DNA from: an uncultured Chloroflexota bacterium
Lineage (GTDB): Bacteria > Chloroflexota > UBA4733
Assembly (NCBI GenBank): GCA_937967325.1
Contig: CALBSQ010000317.1
Coordinates: 1-6,175 of the forward strand
Length of the DNA: 6,175 nucleotides
Reading direction: 5' to 3'
Within the stretch, counting starts at the first letter, position 1. Each line of letters starts with the position of its first letter. Shown here piece by piece: positions 1-4,505 of the stretch. The notes beneath the pieces are model-generated. The model made no database searches. It was given only the letters and a program-made list of their open reading frames with translations, and was not told the origin of the DNA. A program made the position numbers and the translations under genes.

Positions 1-87
1 CGCGCTCCGAGGACCGTTGGCGACGGGAGACCCCCGAGAATCGTCCGCTTAAATTCTCAAATTCCATTAGCTGGGTTGGTCCTGTGA

Positions 88-109
88 GCCCGACGGTTCA
101 GCGTCGGGC
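88..109. other. Hairpin in leader region, function unknown
   Basis: GCCCGACG (88-95) pairs perfectly with CGTCGGGC (102-109) around a six-base loop, GTTCAG. No T-run follows on either strand, so it is not a standard intrinsic terminator. It lies about 70 bases upstream of the glycoside hydrolase promoter and could end transcription of a gene lying before the window, or bind a regulator. The rest of 1-175 shows nothing else I can support apart from a small AT-rich patch around 49-68 holding AAATTC twice. Confidence 0.4.
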
Positions 110-175
110 GGTGCGCCGGACACGGCTCCCGGTCGATCGCAGTGCTCTGCCATGCACCCCGGTTCGGCCCCGTCC

Positions 176-203
176 TTGACAACCCCGGCCGTCCGTGTAT
201 AAC
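176..203 (+). promoter_or_regulatory. Sigma70-type promoter of the glycoside hydrolase gene
   Basis: TTGACA at 176-181 matches the -35 consensus exactly. TATAAC at 198-203 is one base from the -10 consensus, and the spacer is 16 bases. Transcription would begin near 209-211, giving a leader of only about 20 bases before the GTG at 231. The in-frame GTG at 195 lies upstream of this start point, so the promoter argues against it as the translation start. Confidence 0.7.
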
Positions 204-218
204 GGAAAGGTCGGTGTA

Positions 219-224
219 AGGGGG
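219..224 (+). promoter_or_regulatory. Ribosome binding site setting the GTG start at 231
   Basis: AGGGGG is followed by six bases and then GTG at 231. It selects this start over the in-frame upstream GTG at 195. The protein then begins with two arginines and a hydrophobic stretch, as a Sec signal peptide should. Confidence 0.65.
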
Positions 225-230
225 TTCCCG

Positions 231-1313
231 GTGCGTCGCGCCGCGGCGGTCCTGCTGTTCGTCGTCCTGGCGGTCATGCCGGTGGCCGCCAGCGCCGCGC
301 CGCGCGCGGCGGCAACGCAGGTACCGGGCCGGGCGCCCGCGGCCCGGCTGCCGGCGTGGCAGACACCGGGTCGCGCGGCCGCTCCGCGGCTGGCCGCCCC
401 GCAAACTACCTTACGCCCGACCGTCCGCTCGGGCGACGGCATCGCGCTGGGCGCTTTCATCCCCGAGGCTCCCGCGATGGCCAGCGCCATCGATGGCTAC
501 ACCAGGGTCGTCGGCGTATCCCCCGCCATCGTGATGTGGTACGAGGATTGGGCGCACAATGGGTTCGACCCGGCCTTGATGCAGACGGTCGCCGCGCGCG
601 GCGCCACGCCGCTGGTGACCTGGGACCCCTGGGATTGGAGCGGCGACGCCATCGATCAGCCGGCCTATTCCCTGAGCGCTATCGCGGCGGGCGGCCACGA
701 CGACTACGTGCGCCGGTGGGCCACGGCCGCCGCCGCCTGGGGCCGGCCGCTCTACCTACGCTTCGCCCCGGAGATGAACGGGGTGTGGGCGCCCTGGGAG
801 GCCTTTGTGAACGGCAACACGCCCGCCGACTACGTGGCGGCCTGGCGACACATGGTGAACATCTTCCGTCAGCAGGGCGCGACCAACGTGCGCTGGGTCT
901 GGTGCCCCAACGTCATCGCCAGCGACGCGCTCACCTTCGCCCCGTTCTATCCGGGCGACGCCTACGTGGACTGGGTGGGCCTCGACGGTTACAACGGCGG
1001 GACCGCGCTGCTGTGGGGCGGCTGGCTGAGTGTCAGCCAGCTCTTCGGCCCGTCCTACGGGGTCCTGACCGCGCTCACGAGCAAGCCGGTGATGATCGGG
1101 GAGACAGCCTCCGCGGAGGCGGGTGGGGACAAGGCGGCCTGGATCACCCAGGGCCTGCTGACCGACCTGCCGGCCCAGTTCCCGGCCGTCCGCGCGATGG
1201 TGTGGTTCGACGGCGTCAAGGAGACCGACTGGCGCGTCAATTCGTCGCCGGCGGCGCTGGCCGCCTTCCGCCAGGTGGCCGCCTCGCCACTGTATCAAGG
1301 CTCGCTGCACTGA
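231..1313 (+). CDS. Secreted glycoside hydrolase family 26-type (beta-mannanase-like)
   Basis: Predicted protein of 360 residues, likely exported and cutting beta-linked polysaccharides outside the cell. Residues 1-22 form a signal peptide: Arg-Arg, a hydrophobic core, then Ala-Ser-Ala before the expected cleavage site. Residues 23-65 are an Ala/Pro/Arg-rich linker with a 14-residue tandem repeat. The catalytic domain covers about 70-356. The LRFAPEMNG segment gives Glu181 as probable acid/base, and PVMIGETAS gives Glu291 as probable nucleophile. YLRFAPEMNG, DWVGLDGYN and the late VWFDG tryptophan segment fit the clan GH-A (beta/alpha)8 barrel of family GH26. That family contains mainly endo-beta-1,4-mannanases, with some beta-1,3-xylanases and mixed-linkage glucanases, so the substrate is not decided here. 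Characterised mannanases usually have His just before the acid/base Glu; here it is Pro180. No carbohydrate-binding module or lipobox is seen. The gene has its own promoter and is not in an operon. The start at 231 is chosen from promoter and ribosome-binding-site positions. Confidence 0.85.
   Translation: MRRAAAVLLFVVLAVMPVAASAAPRAAATQVPGRAPAARLPAWQTPGRAAAPRLAAPQTTLRPTVRSGDGIALGAFIPEAPAMASAIDGYTRVVGVSPAIVMWYEDWAHNGFDPALMQTVAARGATPLVTWDPWDWSGDAIDQPAYSLSAIAAGGHDDYVRRWATAAAAWGRPLYLRFAPEMNGVWAPWEAFVNGNTPADYVAAWRHMVNIFRQQGATNVRWVWCPNVIASDALTFAPFYPGDAYVDWVGLDGYNGGTALLWGGWLSVSQLFGPSYGVLTALTSKPVMIGETASAEAGGDKAAWITQGLLTDLPAQFPAVRAMVWFDGVKETDWRVNSSPAALAAFRQVAASPLYQGSLH
318..401 (+). repeat. Two-copy 42-base in-frame repeat coding a Pro/Ala/Arg linker
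   Basis: Two adjacent 42-base units (318-359 and 360-401) encode QVPGRAPAARLPAW and QTPGRAAAPRLAAP, which share the pattern Q-x-P-G-R-A-x-A-x-R-L-x-A. They form the linker between signal peptide and catalytic domain. The copies have diverged at synonymous and other sites, so the duplication is not recent. A flexible spacer is the likely role; the repeated arginines are unusual for such linkers. Confidence 0.6.
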
Positions 1314-1366
1314 TCCGCTCGCCGTATCCCAGCGGACCGGCTTCGATCGCCTCAAGGCGGGATCAG
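1310..1366. other. Base-paired region just after the glycoside hydrolase stop
   Basis: CTGATCC (1310-1316, overlapping the TGA stop) can pair with GGATCAG (1360-1366). Between them sits a tight hairpin CGCC-TCAA-GGCG (1348-1359). A competing stem pairs CCGCT (1315-1319) with AGCGG (1331-1335). It may protect or end the glycoside hydrolase transcript, but no T-run follows, so a standard intrinsic terminator is not supported. Confidence 0.35.
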
Positions 1367-1400
1367 GGGGCTACCGTTTCCGACCTTTGCCTCGGTGACG

Positions 1401-1529
1401 CTCGGGAGTGGGGCCACGGCCGGCAAGGTAACCGGCTGGCGCTGCCTTATCACAGCGGGTGGCCCCTCACCCTCGAACCGGCGGTCCCAGCCGATCCGCT
1501 GCGCTTCGCCTTCCGCAGGCGCTCCCGAG
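1401..1529. other. Unrecognised structured element, possible ncRNA or mRNA 3' structure
   Basis: This element fills the middle of the convergent gap 1314-1628, which has no credible gene. CTCGGGAGTG (1401-1410) pairs with CGCTCCCGAG (1520-1529), ten pairs with one wobble, enclosing the element. Inside, GGGCCAC (1411-1417) pairs with GTGGCCC (1459-1465) and closes two hairpins: GCCGG 1419-1423 with CCGGC 1432-1436, and CGCTG 1440-1444 with CAGCG 1453-1457. Both have eight-base loops, and AAGG (1425-1428) in the first is complementary to CCTT (1445-1448) in the second, so the loops could kiss. A further stem pairs CTGCG (1499-1503) with CGCAG (1514-1518). Interval 1467-1498 has no clear pairing. 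Strand cannot be decided: the pairing works on either, and no convincing promoter was seen. It does not match riboswitch, RNase P, tmRNA, 6S or SRP RNA cores that I know. Confidence 0.45.
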
Positions 1530-1628
1530 TAGGTATGCCGCGCCATCCCTACAGCGCGTTAGTACGATACCGGGAACATGTGAGGAAATTGTGCGGCCGG
1601 AGCCAAGAATGGTTGGGTTCGACGCCCG

Positions 1629-3056
1629 TCACGCTTCGCCTGGCGAGCCGCTACCACGGTCGCGTAGGCTGCTGAGCCGTTGAGCCTGAGCGCCTTCCCA
1701 GCCCAGCGCTCCTGGATTGTAGTACCGGCGGCCGGCGAGCGATGCAGGGAGATGAACCTGGTCGGCAAAGTGCTCAGCGTGATCGTGCGCGTATCGGTAG
1801 CCACGTCCATAGCCCATCGCACGGTCCAGTCCGGTCACGGCATTGCGCAAGTGCAAGGGCACCGGCTGATTGAGGGTTTCGCGCACGTCCTGAATGGCCG
1901 CGCCGTAGGTGGTGATCGCCGAGTTGCTCTTCGGCGCCAGCGCCAGGTAGAGCGTCGCCTCAGTGAGCGGCAGATACCCCTCCGGCATGCCGATGAACTG
2001 AACCGCCTGCTGCGCCGCCACGGCAATGGGTAGCGCCTGAGGGTCGGCCAGACCGATGTCTTCGGCCGCCAGGATCACCAGGCGGCGGGCGACAAAGGGG
2101 GCGTCCTCACCCGCTTCCAGCATGCGAGCGAGCCAGTACACGGCGGCGTCGGGATCGGAGCCGCGCACGCTCTTGATGAACGCGGAGATCACCTGATAGT
2201 GCTGATCCCCGGCGCGGTCGTAGAGCAAGGCGCGGTGCTGCAGCGCCTCCTCGATGGCCTCCTTGCCGACCTGGCGCGTGCCATCATCGCTCGCCGCGGT
2301 CGCCGCGACGGCGAGCTCGAGCGCATTGAGCGCCACGCGGGCGTCGCCGTTGGCGATCCGCACCAGATGCTGCAAGGCGTCGCCGGCGAGCTCGACCCGC
2401 TCATCGCCCAGCCCGCGCTCGCTGTCCGCCAGGGCGCGGCGAACCAACTGCTCGACCGAGGCGTCGGGCAGCGCCTCCAGCCGGAAGACGCGGCAGCGCG
2501 ATAGGAGCGCCGCGTTGACGGCGAAGCTGGGGTTCTCCGTTGTCGCGCCGATCAGTGTGATAAGTCCACTCTCCACGAAAGGGAGGACAGCGTCTTGCTG
2601 CGCCTTGTTGAAGCGGTGGATCTCGTCGACGAAGAGGATCGTGCGTCTTCCGCCGGCGCTGCGTGCCAGGCGCGCCTGCTCGGCGGCGCGGCGCAGGTCG
2701 GCCACTCCCGCGGAAACGGCGCTGACGCGGATGAACTGGGCGTGCGTGAGTCGAGCGATCACCTCGGCCAGGGTCGTCTTGCCGCTGCCCGGCGGTCCCC
2801 AGAGGATGAGCGAGCCGAGTTGATCGCGCTCGATGGCGCGCCGGAGCACGCGCTCGCGCCCAATCAGGTGTTCTTGACCGAGCAGCTCGTCGAAGCTGCG
2901 CGGGCGCATCCGCGCGGCCAGCGGCGCGCCTGGTCCGTCGCCGTCGTCGGGCGCCCCCGCCGGCTCCGCCACCGCGCCCGGCAGGGCCGGCTGCTCCTGC
3001 TCGACGCCGCGCTGCCGGTCTGTTGTTGCCTTCTGGCTCCTGCCGTGCTGGGCCAC
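1629..3056 (-). CDS. rarA: Replication-associated recombination protein A (AAA+ ATPase)
   Basis: Predicted protein of 475 residues, the RarA/MgsA/Mgs1/WRNIP1 family: a tetrameric DNA-dependent ATPase acting at stalled replication forks and interacting with single-strand binding protein. A low-complexity head (residues 1-48, Ala/Pro/Gly/Asp/Gln-rich) precedes the core, which opens with MRPRSFDELLGQEHLIG (50-66). Walker A is GPPGSGKT (87-94), Walker B ILFVDE (140-145), sensor 1 ATTENPSF (171-178), arginine finger Arg187 in LLSRCRVF, and sensor 2 GDAR (Arg240). The C-terminal half (about 265-455) is the RarA-specific oligomerisation region, ending with YAHDHAEHFADQVHLP and RRYYNPG. All ATPase residues are intact. 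The reading frame extends upstream to 3194, but that extra 46-residue stretch looks non-coding. GTG at 3056 has a good ribosome binding site and gives a near-normal family length (about 420-450). It converges with the glycoside hydrolase gene and diverges from the phosphotransferase gene, so it is probably monocistronic. Confidence 0.95.
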   Translation of the reverse strand: MAQHGRSQKATTDRQRGVEQEQPALPGAVAEPAGAPDDGDGPGAPLAARMRPRSFDELLGQEHLIGRERVLRRAIERDQLGSLILWGPPGSGKTTLAEVIARLTHAQFIRVSAVSAGVADLRRAAEQARLARSAGGRRTILFVDEIHRFNKAQQDAVLPFVESGLITLIGATTENPSFAVNAALLSRCRVFRLEALPDASVEQLVRRALADSERGLGDERVELAGDALQHLVRIANGDARVALNALELAVAATAASDDGTRQVGKEAIEEALQHRALLYDRAGDQHYQVISAFIKSVRGSDPDAAVYWLARMLEAGEDAPFVARRLVILAAEDIGLADPQALPIAVAAQQAVQFIGMPEGYLPLTEATLYLALAPKSNSAITTYGAAIQDVRETLNQPVPLHLRNAVTGLDRAMGYGRGYRYAHDHAEHFADQVHLPASLAGRRYYNPGALGWEGAQAQRLSSLRDRGSGSPGEA

Positions 3057-3064
3057 GTTCGTGT

Positions 3065-3069
3065 CCTCC
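3065..3069 (-). promoter_or_regulatory. Ribosome binding site setting the rarA GTG start
   Basis: On the reverse strand GGAGG lies eight bases upstream of the GTG at 3056. No ATG lies nearby in frame, and the more distant in-frame start at 3194 would add a stretch unlike any RarA. This site therefore decides the start. Confidence 0.6.
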
Positions 3070-3095
3070 GCCGCACTCGTTCCCGTCGATCTGCC

Positions 3096-3101
3096 ATTGT
3101 A
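3096..3101 (-). promoter_or_regulatory. Candidate -10 element for rarA
   Basis: TACAAT on the reverse strand matches five of six -10 consensus bases and would start transcription about 30 bases before the GTG. No acceptable -35 sits 16-18 bases upstream. An alternative, TATACA (3125-3130) with TTGGCG (3146-3151), has a short 15-base spacer. Either is weak. Confidence 0.3.
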
Positions 3102-3243
3102 GGGCGGCGACGGGTCCGGGACTGTGTATAGACCACTGCCATCGACGCCAAGCTCGATCGTCCTGGCGTATCCGGCGCACTTGCTGCTCGTCATTAGTAC
3201 AGGGTCATGCGGTCCATCCGGTGATATTAGGTGGCATTTGGCG

Positions 3244-3385
3244 CCTGGCGACTGAAGTCGCGGCTAACCCTGCTGAGCCCGCCTTCGCGGGCTCTGACCA
3301 GCCGGCCAGCCCGGCGTGGGTCTGGCTCCTTAGAGTCCGCGAAGGCGGGCTTAGCAGGTGGTAGCCCGCGAATTTATTCGCCGGG
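3244..3385. repeat. Palindromic REP/MITE-like element with two composite hairpin arms
   Basis: Left arm 3247-3294 and right arm 3333-3382 are inverted copies of each other with a few mismatches and two short gaps, separated by a 38-base spacer. Each arm holds two hairpins of its own. Left: GCGACT/AGTCGC (3248-3261) and GAGCCCGC-CTTC-GCGGGCTC (3275-3294). Right: GAGTCCGC-GAAG-GCGGGCTT (3333-3352, with wobble pairs) and GCGAAT/ATTCGC around TT (3368-3381). Pairing carries slightly beyond the arms as CC(T/C)GG. No open reading frame in it looks real. This arrangement resembles dispersed palindromic repeats that I recall from Chloroflexota and cyanobacterial intergenic DNA. It lies in the divergent gap between rarA and the phosphotransferase gene. 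Confidence 0.75.
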
Positions 3386-3411
3386 GGTCCGTTGCCGCCG
3401 GACGTCCCCCG
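3382..3411. other. Strong hairpin next to the palindromic repeat
   Basis: CGGGGGTCCG (3382-3391) pairs with CGGAC (3399-3403) and CCCCG (3407-3411), giving ten pairs with a three-base bulge (GTC, 3404-3406) and a seven-base loop. It starts where the repeat's right arm ends and stops 47 bases before the phosphotransferase ATG. It may be the outermost part of the repeat or a leader hairpin of that gene. No T-run follows. Confidence 0.45.
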
Positions 3412-3458
3412 ATCTTGGTGGAGGCGCCACTGACGATTGCCGATGGAGTTGATTAGCC

Positions 3459-4466
3459 ATGCCGGAATGTACGCCTGGGGCCGCGCAGCTCCTACCGCTG
3501 CTTGACCATCTCGCCGAGGCCGGCTATCCGACTGCTGACGCTTGGCGGGGATGGCAATGCTCGCAGATCAACGGCGGCGCCAACAATCTGCTCTACCGGG
3601 CCAGCGACGGGGATAGCAGGGTCGCCATCAAGTTCACCGTCCGCGACGATCGCGATCGCGCGGGCCGGGAGCACGAGGCGCTGCTGGCGCTGCAACGGGC
3701 TGGCGTGGACGTGGCCCCGCGCCCGCTGTTGCTCAGCCGCGATCGTTACCGCCAGCCGGTGGTCGTCGCGACCTGGCTCGACGGCGAGATCAGCGCCGCT
3801 CCTCCGGCATCGCCGGACGAGTGGCGTCTGTTGCTCGATCACCTCGAGGTGTTCCACGCCGTCTCCCCGTCGCTGTCGTCGCCCGTGCAGCGGCCGGCCG
3901 TGCTGACAATGGCGAGCGCGGCCGGCGGCCTAACGTGCATCCACGAGCAGGTCGAGCGCAGTCCCGCGCAGGCCCGGCCCAGGGAGTTGCTGGACCTTGT
4001 GGGTCGAGTCGACGCGACGGACTTTTCGGATTGGCCGGACGCACCCCTGGCGCTGTGTCGCTGCGATCCCAACCCGACCAACTTCGTGCGCCGCTCCCCG
4101 CGCTGGGCCTCCGTCGACTGGGAGAACGCCGGGTGGGGAGACCCCGCCTTCGAGCTGGCGGAGATGCTCGTCCATCCGGCCTACTTATCTATTGCCGAGG
4201 AGCAACGCCGCAGGGTGATCGACGTTTGCTGCAGGCGCAGCGACGATCGCATGCTTCGTACCCGCATCGGCGTGTACACCGTGCTGATGCTCGTCTGGTG
4301 GGTCGCACGCTTCGCCCGCGCCATCTATGAGGTCCCGCGCGGCCTGGACCGCCGCATGGTCGAGCGCCCGGACAACTGGCAGGAGGATGCCGTGCAGAAG
4401 TACGAGCGCTACCTGCGCATGGCCCACCGATCGCTCGATTTACAAGGAAATAGGCCGGGTTCGTAA
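3459..4466 (+). CDS. APH/choline-kinase-family small-molecule phosphotransferase
   Basis: Predicted soluble protein of 335 residues with the aminoglycoside phosphotransferase / choline kinase fold, which transfers phosphate from ATP to a small hydroxylated or amine substrate. The N-lobe holds a nucleotide loop NGGANNLLY (38-46), the ATP-binding Lys58 in VAIKF, and its helix partner Glu71 or Glu73 in REHEAL. The hinge region is VVVATWLDGE (101-110). The catalytic loop is LCRCDPNPTNF (199-209) with Asp203 as likely base and Asn208 as metal ligand. The metal-binding DFG-equivalent is VDWENAGWGDPAFELA (219-234) with Asp220. The family's usual His two before the catalytic Asp is Arg201 here. The substrate cannot be named: the family includes kinases for choline, homoserine, sugars and antibiotics, and resistance should not be assumed. 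ATG at 3459 follows GGAG (3445-3448) at ten bases, a little far. No clear promoter was seen. It converges on purB. Confidence 0.8.
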   Translation: MPECTPGAAQLLPLLDHLAEAGYPTADAWRGWQCSQINGGANNLLYRASDGDSRVAIKFTVRDDRDRAGREHEALLALQRAGVDVAPRPLLLSRDRYRQPVVVATWLDGEISAAPPASPDEWRLLLDHLEVFHAVSPSLSSPVQRPAVLTMASAAGGLTCIHEQVERSPAQARPRELLDLVGRVDATDFSDWPDAPLALCRCDPNPTNFVRRSPRWASVDWENAGWGDPAFELAEMLVHPAYLSIAEEQRRRVIDVCCRRSDDRMLRTRIGVYTVLMLVWWVARFARAIYEVPRGLDRRMVERPDNWQEDAVQKYERYLRMAHRSLDLQGNRPGS

Positions 4467-4493
4467 CGGGCGCGAAAGACTGCCTGGCGTTAC
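4463..4493. terminator. Weak candidate hairpin between convergent genes
   Basis: GTAACG (4463-4468, containing the phosphotransferase TAA stop) pairs with CGTTAC (4488-4493), and GGC (4469-4471) can extend it by pairing with GCC (4482-4484) across a bulge. It spans most of the 39-base gap to the purB stop and could serve either transcript. There is no T-run on either side, so termination is only a guess. Confidence 0.25.
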
Positions 4494-4505
4494 ACCAGCG
4501 GACAC

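Noticed and set aside
3..179. Forward open stretch that could be the tail of a gene starting before the window
   Set aside because: Its translation has no recognisable motif and it runs over the hairpin at 88-109 and into the promoter -35. A second frame stops at 50-52, so the true end of any upstream gene cannot be told.
1424..1452. Purine riboswitch, because on the reverse strand one loop reads TGATAAGG and a neighbouring loop carries the complementary CCTT
   Set aside because: The three-way junction has only one to three unpaired bases per strand and lacks the conserved TTTCTACC joining segment that forms the ligand pocket. The position downstream of both genes also argues against it.
1471..1484. 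tRNA or tmRNA T-arm, because the reverse strand reads GGTTCGAGG
   Set aside because: No acceptor stem, anticodon arm or CCA end can be built around it.
1352..1546. Reverse-strand open frame of 64 codons in the convergent gap
   Set aside because: It has no recognised domain or plausible ribosome binding site and overlaps the base-paired element.
356..1675. Long forward open frame of 439 codons overlapping the glycoside hydrolase
   Set aside because: Arg/Gly-rich low-complexity translation in a shifted frame over a gene with intact catalytic motifs; a GC-rich shadow frame.
3057..3194. N-terminal extension of RarA by 46 residues
   Set aside because: The translation is unlike RarA proteins, and GTG 3056 has a better ribosome binding site and gives a normal length.
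3459..4466. Aminoglycoside resistance gene
   Set aside because: Only the general kinase-fold motifs are visible. The family is broad and the catalytic loop is divergent, so a resistance role is not supported.
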